From: Ananas comosus
Lineage: Eukaryota; Streptophyta; Magnoliopsida; Poales; Bromeliaceae
DNA: 64,000 bases
Direction: 5' to 3'
Assembly: GCF_001540865.1 (NCBI RefSeq)
Contig: NC_033631.1
Location: 12,533,089 to 12,597,088 of the forward strand
Shown here: positions 39,271 through 50,004 of the stretch, piece by piece
Layout: every line of letters begins with the position of its first letter
How positions within the stretch are numbered: position 1 is the stretch's first letter
Translations under genes and position numbers: made by a program
The notes under the pieces: generated by a model
The model's input: the letters and a program-made list of their open reading frames with translations, nothing else
The model's database searches: none
Told to the model about the DNA's origin: nothing

Positions 39271-42200
39271 TCATCTTTGAAAGAGCTTGCTTGCTGTTGC
39301 TGGCATCCGAGTGGCCATTCCACCTGCTGCCCTTCCTCTGCTCACGCTCCCCTGCTGTTCTGTTATTCCACGGAAAACAGAAGTATATAACAAGATAAGG
39401 CAAAGCTAAAGAAATACAGCTGAATAACAACGTATCTATGTCTCGGCAAAGATATTGAAAAGAATAAAAATCCTTTGAAATCCCTTCCTGTAGGAGCAGG
39501 GACCATCGGAGAGATCTAGTTTCTCAGACCTTCTTCCTGACTTTGGCCTTCTCCTCTTCGTCGTCATCCTCATCTTCGTCATCGTCTTCTTCCTCTTCAT
39601 CTTCATCATCCTCCCCGTCTTCATCATCCTCATCATCTTCAAACTCTTCTTGGACAGCCTCCCCAGTAAACCACGAAACAGCGTGTGGGATTATCTTCTC
39701 TCTTACGGTGGATCTGGAGATTGGAATGACTCATTCAGTATGATATCTAAGTGTCGGTAACAGGACTCGAAAAAAAATCAATTTCAAACTTATAATATCA
39801 AGGGAATTAGCTATGACATATTGAAGTAAAAGTTTCAGCAAAAGAATCCACAATACTATACTTAGTAAATGGAAACATGATAATGTTATCTTGCTTGACA
39901 AGGTGTATCTTACCCAATTTCATAATCTTGCTCCATCTGATTCTGCAACTGGTCAGCCTGTCCACAGGTCAAAACAGAAAAGAAGCATGTAAAGACATAT
40001 ATCATTATGCTATTCATAATACTGCCCACATACCCCCCCCCCTACAACACAGCCTCTTTCTGGAAAAAACAAAAACAGAACATTATGAGGAAAAAAATGA
40101 TAAATTTCACTCACAGTATCATCATCAAGTTCATCTTCATCATCAGGTACTTGAGGTGGATTAAAGAAGTTAAAAAAGCTCTCACAACTTTCGATTTTCG
40201 TGATAGTCTTGGCATTCTTCGATCCCTTTTTGGGTTTCTTTTTCAGAACCTTTTTAGTCAAGCACTTCCCAGGAAACCACTCAATCTCAGTCCTGCAAAA
40301 TAATGAAGAATGAACATCACTCTGTTTCATGAAATAGAAGCTTATGTAGCTGTCTAAAACAAACAACATACCCTATTGCTCTCTCTAGAATGGGTTCATC
40401 TTCATCGACCATGTGATATATTTTTGTCAGCACAGAATTCTTGAAGTACGGATTAGGATCAAAGAAGAATTCAAGCTTGAAGCCCTTTGGATTATCAATC
40501 CTGCACCATTTAATATCTTTAAGAAACTTCAAAGCTTCTTCATCACGCTCCTGGATCTGAATCAAGGACCAACGTAAGAAAATGCTGCATTAGCTAAAAC
40601 CTCTATTAAGAGTAATTTAGGCGAAACAAAAATCAAGCAAACATGCTAATCGTTTACCTCTTCAGCCAGCAACTCGTTAGTCTTCATTGCAGTGAGCCAG
40701 AACTCTGGTACACCTTTCTCTGCTGCAAGATAGCAAATTAATTATCCTCAAAAAAGAAGTGATACAAGGAGAAATTATGAGTTCCCAATTAAGGTAGGGA
40801 AAAACCTTCACAGTTTTGATCCTCTGCAGAGGTGTCATCAGCACATTCTTTTGTGACACCTTCCACTTCAACTAGACCATTCACAATCTCATAACGCTGA
40901 TATTTCAATTGGAATAAATAAATAAATAAACAAAACACAATCAGGGCATGCCTGGAGAATTTTTTTTAAAAAAAAGCACTATGACATCTGCAGCTAATCT
41001 TAAAAAAAAGAAAAAAAAAAACACCAGACAAAACCTCTTTTTTATCCAAATCCTCCACCAGGGGAGAGCATAATGGACAGGAAAAATGGTTACTTAGTAC
41101 TGAGGGTAGTCTGTCAAGCAGCTATACTCAACATTGAAGAAAGAGGCCCGTTGCATAATTGCCATGCAAGAATGAAGCATAAAATCTTTTGAAGTAAGTA
41201 CCTTGGTGTAGAGTGGTTCATACAGCTTCTGGTATTTAGCTTCCAGCGCAGCTCTTTCCTCCAAGAACTTTGCCTCTAGCTCATCATGTTGGCTCTAGAT
41301 GGGGAAAAATATATATATCAAGAAACTTCTCCACAAAATTATCAATACAAGAACAGCATGCTTTAATGATCTTGAGTAGCTTGATATAACTATAGATGGA
41401 CCACTGGATGGAAGAAATCCGAAAAAGACACTAAGTGAAGAAGAATCTCATACACACAAGCTACCAGGAATTTTATGGCAGCTATAATGGCCTAACGGGG
41501 ACAAACCAATTCAATTGTCCAAGGCCCAAAAGATTCAGATTTAGACCCCAATTTTTGGCCCTTGGGCATTGTCAGCCTATATGAATCTTGTATTTGGCCA
41601 AATGTGGCTTCCCCCCACATCATTTAAATATGTTCAGCTAGTGATGTAGATGACCTACAGTTTCTCTTTGAAAACTCCGAAATTACAGTTTGGAGTTCTA
41701 TAGAGTCCATGAAATTCCTCTCGTTACTTTGGTCTCTTGCAACCGTTAGCATATATAGCAAGTGCTAGATAAACCAATACCATACAGACTTCATGCTGCA
41801 TGACTAAATACCGCGAAGAAACTTTTCTATTGCACTCAGAATTGGGTTTTTTAGTGCAATAGTCTTCTCCTAAAATTTTATTCTAAAAATAGGCCTGTTA
41901 AATTTTTATTTATAAATATGGTCCTATAAAAGCGGTGAATGGTTCACCGCTCCGCTTTCTTTCTTTTTCTCACTTATTTCTATATTTCTACGATGGTAAA
42001 AGCAGTGAATGGTTCACTGCTTTTATTCTTTTTCTACTCCTAATGAGGAGTTATGAATGCGGTGAATCATTCACCGCATTTAGAGGTCTATTTTTATAAT
42101 TATTTTTTTAAAAAAATTATTTTTACAATTATAAAAATCGATAGGATTATTTATAAAAAAATTCCTCATAATTCACCCACTATATAGGACTCCAAATGTC

Positions 42201-43262
42201 ACAACTTAATTTATTCTCGCACTAAACAGAGTCCAAAATGTTACATGAGAAAAGCAGATTTCTGAATTACATAGTACATACAATTAATGAGAGAAAGGAA
42301 ATGTATCAGCAGTTTCATTTTTATTGGAATTGGCACCTAATGATAAAACGCAAGATGTGAGCAAAATGCTTATCAATAGTATATAGGAATCCAAATTGTC
42401 TCATTCTACAACAAGAGGACACTTTTGCAAGGCTTCCATAATTAGTGCTCTCTCCCTCTACCCCCAAACAGAAAAAACCACTGAAAAAGCCATTGAAAGA
42501 GCCATAAGAAATTCTTCGGCACTGCTCATGCCATCAACCACATTTTTAATGTCAGCATATCACTTAAAAAGTCGAAAGGAAGAGCTGAAAGCATATTTAA
42601 GGAAACTCATCGTGCTGATGATCTAAATCCATGTACACAATAAGATTACTAATTCAACAGTAACTCAACAATGCAGCATGCAACATGGAACAGACGATAG
42701 ATGAAATTACCAAGAAACACACCATACACCATTAGTTTACAATCAGAAACCCTAACAGAAAAAGCTACATGAGGACCGGATACAATGCAAAGCTTAAATT
42801 CCCTAGCACATCCACGGTAAGAAATAGAATGAGGGAAAGTTCTCAACCTGGATCTCCTTGAGGACCTCGACGCGCTTCCTAACCTTCGGATTGAGGCTCT
42901 CAAGAGCATTTCCGTGCGCTCCAGCCAGTCCTTGAACCTTGTTCTGAGATCAAACTATCGAATCAGAAAAACAAACACCACTACTCTCGAAGTTACCATA
43001 TATCATAACGTCATTCACGCTACTGAATCAAAATCAACAAACACTGCGCGGGCAAGAAGCATCACCTTAAGAGCGCTCACAAAGCCCGCTCGATCTTCCG
43101 CGCTCAAAGCTGCATCACAATCACCTCAAAGAGTGAAACAGAGATCGAAAGAGCGAGATCGAGACGAACGAGGGGGAGAGGAGATCGAAACAAACCTGCG
43201 GTAGCGGAGGGGAGAGAGGATTTGAGATCGGAGAGGTTGAGATCGCCCTTGTTGTCGCTCAT
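39271..43262 (-). CDS. NAP1: Nucleosome assembly protein 1 (histone H2A-H2B chaperone)
   Basis: Exons in transcript order: 43262-43196, 43109-43066, 42943-42848, 41294-41202, 40896-40806, 40722-40658, 40556-40372, 40292-40115, 39957-39914, 39713-39530 and a tentative last exon 39354-39271; about 376 residues. It starts [18 protein letters not shown] helix with [19 protein letters not shown] is the NAP dimerisation coiled coil; then [23 protein letters not shown]... and [13 protein letters not shown] of the NAP fold; the C-terminal tail is Asp/Glu-rich (about 315-345) and ends AKVRKK. It shuttles H2A-H2B and acts in chromatin assembly and repair. Without the last exon, the frame stops at 39524 (350 residues). 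The usual plant C-terminal CKQQ prenylation box is not seen in either ending. Intron 3 (1.5 kb) holds three hairpins. Confidence 0.92.
41931..42080. repeat. Row of three perfect hairpins in NAP1 intron 3
   Basis: Palindrome 1, 41931-41951: 9-bp arms around TGG. Palindrome 2, 41997-42025: 13-bp arms around TGG. Palindrome 3, 42056-42080: 12-bp arms around a single C. All share a GGTGAA/TTCACC-type core; in palindrome 2 the core is AGTGAA with TTCACT, so both arms changed together. No open frame is involved. Confidence 0.85.
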
Positions 43263-43289
43263 GGTGATCGATCCGTCGACCTGAGCGCC

Positions 43290-43334
43290 TCAGAGAGAGA
43301 GAGAGAGAGAGAGAGAGGGAACCCTAGGATCAGT

Positions 43335-43375
<41 letters not shown>
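43290..43375. repeat. GA microsatellites in the NAP1 leader
   Basis: Two long GAGAGA runs lie 30 to 115 bp upstream of the NAP1 start codon (minus strand, reading as CT). Such GAGA tracts can bind plant BPC proteins, but here only the repeat itself is seen. Confidence 0.85.
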
Positions 43376-43378
<3 letters not shown>

Positions 43379-44353
43379 GGAACGACGTGGGAAGTTGGGG
43401 GAAGAGGAGAAATGAGGAGTGGGAAGAGCCTCGAAACCGGCGCGGTTGAAATGAGGTGTCGTCGCCGCTTGGGCTAGGAACAAAAGAATCCCCTGGGAGC
43501 GAGGGAGAAAGGAAATTTCAGTGTAACTGAGTCTTCGGAGTAACCGTGACATGTCGCGGTTTTTCACACGTGTGCGTTTTCGCAGCTGTGACAAACGACG
43601 ATTGCGTGTCGCTCTCTTTTTCTCTCGGCCTATTAATCAGGCTCCAGAAAGATATTTTTAAATAAAACTAGTAAAAACGGGTCGGGTTGGATCAGTTGGA
43701 CACGTTAGGACGACTAGAAGTCAGGTGAGTCCCATTTACTTGTTACTCGTTATTAAAAGGTTTCGCATATCCCCGAATCATATATTGTGACGTATATTTG
43801 TGTCTATTTATATAAATATCTTTTTTTTTTTTGAGGAATTATATAAATATCTTTTTAATCTCAGGAATAATTCATCTTATAAAGGTCGAACTCGACCAAA
43901 ATACAATATGCGTACATAAGGCTAAAACTCAATACGCAGAGCTTTCCCTATAAATCGAAACAAATAATAAAGGAAACATACCAGATAAAGAATGCTTCCA
44001 ACGAATAGTACTAATATGCAGATAGCAGCAGATTTTGTTAAGAAAATAGCAACTTCAATCTGTTCTCCCCTACTTTCTTATACTTTCCCTTGCACAACGC
44101 CTAATTTGATGCTCTAGATGGGGTAAGATAATAAATCTATTCAGTCCCCAAAGAGAACCAGACATATGCTCATCAACGCCCAAATTAGAAACCACATAGA
44201 AAAAAAACAAAAAAAAAACTGAAATTTATGTGCTTTTCCTCATAGTCAAATAGAAGCATCCTTTTCCTCTGTTTCAAAATCATGAATCAGCATAAATAGA
44301 TACAGAAGCCGTAAGAGTAGAGCCTGGTTTTTCACTGTCAAATAACGAAGCAA

Positions 44354-47300
44354 TCAACATATCAAACCCCTCACACAGTATACTCCAACAAGAAACCAAC
44401 CAATCAAAAGAGAGGAGAATACAGCCATCCCGATGAGGAAAGGCCAACCAGCCATCCAAATCCCGCAGCACATTACCGCGACGAAGGGCAAGCACGATCG
44501 GATGACCGACATTCTGTTGACCCATCTCCCTCTCCACAAGATTAGGGCGGCCACATTGATCACATTCCACCGTGGAGAGCCATCGTATGCGAGGCGGTTA
44601 AGACAGTTGGCGACGAAGGAGTGGCAGTTGCATGTGAAGAGGTTGTAGTACTTGTGCTGGAAATGCTGCATGCTTGAACGCAGCGCATCATCCCATGAGA
44701 TTGCAGTCCCGCACTCTGCATGCCTGTAGGAGATCTCGCACGTGTGTGTGCCGAGATTGGGAGGAAAGCAACACTACATAAGGTGTCCAACCAAGAGAAA
44801 GTAAGGATAATGTGTTAATTTTTATTGGCAATAAGGGGTCAAAAGTAAATTCAAGATTGCAAGATCCTGATATTGTTCTGGAGGTTCCACTTTGTGATTA
44901 TCCTCTTTTAGTTCATCTAACTGAATGGACTTCTATTGTAAGGCAAACAGCAGATACAAGAAATGAAAGAATAAAAAACTAGGCAAGGCAATTTAAGCCC
45001 CCGTCATCTCCATCTTTTTCCATGAGAAGGAATTCATTTTGATACCCGAAAATATGCTGACTCAGGTAAAATATTTCCATGGCTTTTGCTACACTTCCTT
45101 ACATCACAACTTTGTATGATTAACTTTATGAGAAAGGAAATCATATACAAAGGGGAAAAAAAAATGGAGGATGGGACAGCAGCTATATTTCACATGGAAC
45201 CATCAATATATTCAGCAAAAAAAAGATAATCTAATTTTTAGTGATATTCTAACTTCAAACAAATTATAAGAGCATAAGATCTGTTAGTATTGGTATTATA
45301 CCTTCTTTCTGTCGAGTTGAAGATATCTGGCTATTGCACCATATGCAAAATTATCCACGCTCACGAAATTCGAACCTGCAAAGTCAAGAACTGCTCCATC
45401 CTCACGGCCAATTCCGACATGGCCAATATAAGGAGCCAACCAAGAAACAACTGGAAGAGGAGTCCAAACTATGCAGCAAGGGAATCTCGCCCTCTTTGGA
45501 TCTACATCATCAATCGGCCATAGATCCCCATGCGTTCCTTGACTAGAACTGGCATCTTCACTGTCGACAGCAGCTTCAACTTCCATTGAAGGAACTGCTT
45601 TTGGGGACATCTACTTTGCTTCAAGTTATTGAACATATCATGTAAAGAACTGCTAGGAGGCCATTGCTCCAAATAACAATTTTGCTGGTAAAAGGAATAA
45701 AGCACTTAGATTTCCTAAATATCTAAATTGTTTCTTAAAAACAAAATAGAAGCAATAGAAACTACATAAATGTCACAATCAGCACACATATGATTTAGAA
45801 ATTTCACAGGGATACATACTGGGTCCTAGTTGTCAATTCGAGAATGGAGGTAAATATGAGAGGTAAATCTGAGAGGTAAATCAGCACACATACTTTCCCT
45901 GGAGAAGTCAATGTTACCCTTCTTTATTCTTTTTGGCTATACAATGATACCTTTATTTAATAATCACAAAAAAACTGACCGTCCCTAGCACAAGTGACAA
46001 AGGGCTTGGTGGTTGATACCCGAGGTCCTAAGTTCGAATTCTAGTTGATTCATATTTTCAGCTAAATTTATTTCTAGAAAGAAATAAACAAAATGAATAG
46101 CATGCTTTCTCTCAAAAATAATAATAATAATAATCACAAGAGAATGTACTATCCTATGATGTGTTGTTCAGGTGTGCTGTTTTAGATTTGCCCATATTTT
46201 CAATCTGAAAATCCCACAAGTTCAACCTACAAGAAGGGGGCATAAAGACCAATATGGACAATTTATAAGAGTATGGGTGTAAATTATAGCTTTCGAGGGT
46301 ATATACGGATAAACATACTGTTTCTCAGGGGCACACGTAGTTTTAAGTTTTGAAGGAGGTAAAATGCAAAAATTCCTGGAGAAAAATAAAATAGCTTAAG
46401 GACCAGGAATGCAAGCACACAATAGGGAGAGGTCCTGATGGAGAATGCAAAAGATTTTTACAGATGTCGGTTATTTATATCTCAGCAGTATCGTGGAGCC
46501 ATTTATACTAATTTATTGTTCAAGCATGTAAGCTAAGAAAGTTACACATGAATCGACAAATCACATGCTCACTATGGAAGCAAAATAATCATTAAGTATA
46601 AAGCTTTTAGGTCCAAATGGAATTTCATGGATTTGGCAAACCAATAGAAGTCAAAGGTGTGGCCTGTTGTAAAAATGATTGATGACACGTTTGTCCACGA
46701 CTCCAAGTTGGTGTAGTAGTGCGCTCAAGCTAAAAGCTAGATCAAATATAGAACTGTGATTAAATCACATAAGTATTTGACAAGTCAATGTTGAAGTTCT
46801 AAAATAGGTAAGTATTGAACCCAATATAAATTTATGGAGAACTAACAAAAAGACTGGTTTCTAAATCAAGGTCAGGAAATGTGGAATTTTAAGTACTTAG
46901 TAGCCTGGAGAGCCTTTTCATTCATGGGTAGCACACGTTGGATTGGGTTAAGATTTTTGCATATAAAATCCATGTAAAAAATATTATACAATTTATAGAG
47001 AAACTTTTTTTTGATAAAAAGATAAACATGCTACCCACTTCATTCATTAAGAAAATATATTAGGCTACAAAAGGTGAAGTAACAAGGCCTCAGACAATTA
47101 GGGAGAAAGCAAAAAACAAAACTAGAAAGGTGTAAGAAAAAAAATAGAAACCACCCAATAAAAAACAGCAAGTAAAAACACAAGGGGGAGCTTTGGCTAG
47201 TACAACAGCACTTGATAATCTACTTAGCCAAGGCGTCCTCCCAAAGTCCCCTTAAGTTCCGAATATCAAGCAACATTTGCATACGACACTCCTTTTATTC

Positions 47301-48131
47301 AGAAAAATTCTTTTGTTCCTATCTAGCCACACTAGCCGCCATCTTGTTACGATTGCCGTTGGCTCCTTTCTCCTCTTTGATGACCCAGCCTGCAGTCTGA
47401 CCAATTCCCAATGTTCGATAATCGACAAGCATCTATGTAAAGGTCCTTTGTTGGGTAACAAGAACATTAGCAAGAGATGCCATGGGAAGTGTTGAGGTGA
47501 GTGGATCTCCCACAACACGGACAACCAATTAAGGAAGTTTCTCAAAAAAGCCAGGATATTAGTGATTCTACATATTGAGAACTACTAACAGCAGTCCTAA
47601 CATTATCACCATTTGTTGGCTAAATATTCACAAGACTACTAATTATAAAGATTCGATGTCTAAAACCAATATCGTTTCTCTTTTTTCTTTCTTTTTTTGG
47701 GTAAGATAGGGGTAAAACTTCCCAAAAGAAGAAAACTATGGTAGAGAACCAAAAAAACATTCTTAAATTCTTTACAATCAAACACCTATCGTTACACAAA
47801 CACTCCCAATTCACTAATTACTCCAAACTAGCATTATGTATATCCCGTTTTGATCCACATGCAGCTTTTAAGTCACAAAATGCTAGAGGACTCGAACTAT
47901 CAAAGACGCAAATCATCTGATCTACCAAATAGAACCTTTAATCACATCAGAGCACAGATTTACTATCCAAATAAAGGAAATAAACTATGAAAAAAAAAGA
48001 GAACACCAATGCAGGAGCTCTTAGATCGATTTGATATAAAGGATGAAGCAAATAGCGACCTATTCATCGTCTATGTGCGATCAATCGCAAATGAATGAGA
48101 AAACTGAGAAGGTGAAGAGAGAGCTCACCAT
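44354..48131 (-). CDS. RTE1: RTE1-like ethylene-receptor regulator (DUF778)
   Basis: REVERSION-TO-ETHYLENE SENSITIVITY1 family membrane protein; in Arabidopsis it acts at Golgi/ER and promotes signalling by the ethylene receptor ETR1. Two long coding exons, 45610-45302 and 44773-44354, encode [43 protein letters not shown], then [19 protein letters not shown] and two C-terminal membrane segments ([19 protein letters not shown] and [13 protein letters not shown]). A further exon at 48131 and upstream ends exactly in ATG before a GT donor, so the mature message would read ATG-ATG and give 243 residues (family about 250). If that exon is only leader, the start is 45610. Intron 1 (45611-48128) carries a SINE and a LINE fragment. 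Whether it is RTE1 or the paralogue RTH cannot be decided. Confidence 0.93.
45970..46128 (+). mobile_element. tRNA-derived SINE with perfect target duplication (copy 5)
   Basis: Starts CTGACCGTCCCTAGCACAAG (box A TAGCACAAGTGAC), has box B GTTCGAATTC, the family body, AATAGCATGC, a CT run and an A/ATA tail. It is flanked by an exact 11-bp duplication AATAATCACAA at 45959-45969 and 46129-46139. It lies in intron 1 of the RTE1-like gene, in antisense orientation to it. Confidence 0.9.
47005..47572 (-). mobile_element. 5'-truncated LINE in RTE1 intron 1
   Basis: On the minus strand a frame (about 47545-47252) ends with [15 protein letters not shown], the typical C-terminal WxxWLxRNxRIF motif of plant L1-like LINE ORF2. 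A 3' untranslated part follows, with AATGAATGAAGTGGGTAGCA and an A tail. Flanks TATAGAGAAAC (46994) and TATTGAGAACTA (47573) are a possible imperfect target duplication. Confidence 0.75.
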
Positions 48132-50004
48132 GAACGTCGGAGAGGTGTTCGTGAGAGTTCCCGATAGAGAGAGAAGCCCCCTCCGATGAGAAGAAGCAGA
48201 GTTTTGGACAAGAAAGCTACTATGACGCCGTATTAAAGAAGAGTTGTGGGGGAGAGAGAGAGGGGAAGATGCATGAACCTGGAATGGGCTCACTGGGCCC
48301 ATCCGTACCCCTCGGGCCCAGGGGCCCATTCAAAATTTTAAAATGCGGTGGTCGGCCTTGTGGGTCCCGCTTCTGAAAGGAAGTTCCTATGCGGACGCGA
48401 CGATCGGCCGTTGGTGGATGACCAGAAACAGATCTGGACCGCCCGTTGTCGGAGTCACAGCGGGAGAGTGGCGCATGGCCGCGCGAGCAACAATGTGGTC
48501 TTTCGCACTACTTTATTTCCAACTAGCCAGTTTTTTTAATTAAAAAAATATAATAAATATTTAAAAATAATTATAATAGAATAAAGATAAATTAAAAGAT
48601 AATTTTAATTTGTTAAAATATAGATGATGTGATATTATTGTAATACTTAAAAAATTTTCACAAAACTTTTTGTACCGTGCTAATAAGGAAACATCTAGTT
48701 ACCGTTTGGTTCGAAATTATAAAAAAACTAATTATTTCAGGTATAGTGTTAAGTTCAGGGTTAAGATAGGATTAGAGTATTTTTGTGTTTGGTTGGAGGT
48801 TGGAGTTAGTTAAGGATAGTAAAAAATAATATTTGGTTGGGATAGGTGGCATAAAAAGAATAGTGGGTTATTGTGAATAGAAAATAGTGTTTGGTTTAGA
48901 TTTGGTGAAATTAGATGGGATTAGCTAATCCGAAATAGCCTATTTGAAGTAAAATTAGCTAACCTCACCCATTTTTAAAAGTATTTAAAAATAATATGAA
49001 GGTTAATGTGTTATTCCACCCTTTAACCCCCAACTAAATAAAGGCCCAGAACTTTCTGAATGACTTGCGCGGTCCTACAAACTTGGTGGGAGTTACGTGT
49101 AGTTTAAGCGTGCATTTATTATGGAACTGTACGGACAAACACGATGGGCGTAGAAAGCGGAATATGCGTTACTCATCTCATACAATGTGCCCGTTACTCA
49201 TCCCATATATTTAGACATTATGGAATAATATATACACTCACACAGTCACACTTTGATTGTATTGAAACTTAGAGCATCCGTGATCTCATTGTTCCTCCCC
49301 CAAAAAAAAAGAAAAGAAAAAAAGACCAACACATCAATTAAATGATCAATTATTCTTAGCGCAAGTGATAAAAAATTTGATGTTTAATATCTGAAATTTT
49401 AATTTCAAATTCTAATTGATTCATATTTTTAGCTAAATTTATTTCTAAATAGAATAAACGAAGCGGATAGCATATTATTTACCTCTTTCAAAAAAAAAAC
49501 ACATATTAATTAAATGAGCTGACCAAGTAATCTGGCAATGAAAGAGATTCAACAGTTGAGATTGATCGTACCTTTCAGTTGACTGCAAAATTAATTAGAG
49601 TGCAAAGAATCTACGCATGAAAATCGCAAAACAGATGTGCCTAAACATTTTTCTTATTGATAGCTGGGAACAACTAGCGTGCGGAATATCTAGGCATGTA
49701 AATTATATAAAATTTTCCCAGCGCATGGATTAAAAGAAAAAAAAAATAAAAGAAATTCAAGCACATTAACGTTTTGTCTTTTCCACAGGCACTAGCCTAA
49801 AGCAAAACTAGGCCCAGTTTGAAAAGACCCAATCCTAGTTTGGACCATTAACCTTTGCCAGGTGCAACCAATGTTTACGGCCCATAATAGGCCCATAACG
49901 TATCCCATCCAAACTGGGAGGGAACAGAAAAAGGGAAAGAAAAATGAGAGCCGTCGCTCACTCCGGCCAATAGAGAAAGGAGAGTCCAAAGAGCTACTCT
50001 AACC
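48132..50004. other. Divergent spacer between RTE1-like and CGLD27 genes
   Basis: GC-rich near both gene starts and AT-rich between. The stretch 48700-49040 is rich in TTTGGTT and TTAGCTAATC words and may be an old MITE, but I could not define its ends. A SINE lies at 49346-49498. No gene seen. Confidence 0.5.
49346..49498 (+). mobile_element. tRNA-derived SINE (copy 6)
   Basis: Box A region TTAGCGCAAGTGATAAAAAA, diverged box B, TTCATATTTTTAGCTAAATT, AAACGAAGCGGATAGCAT and an A tail. The flanks ACACATCAATTAAATGA (before) and ACACATATTAATTAAATGA (after) are nearly the same and look like the target duplication. It shares GCAAGTGATAAAAAATTTGA with the copy at 57105, so both may be one subfamily. 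Confidence 0.8.

Noticed and set aside
39543..39743. Poly-Ser open frame on the plus strand
   Set aside because: Antisense of the acidic tail of NAP1.
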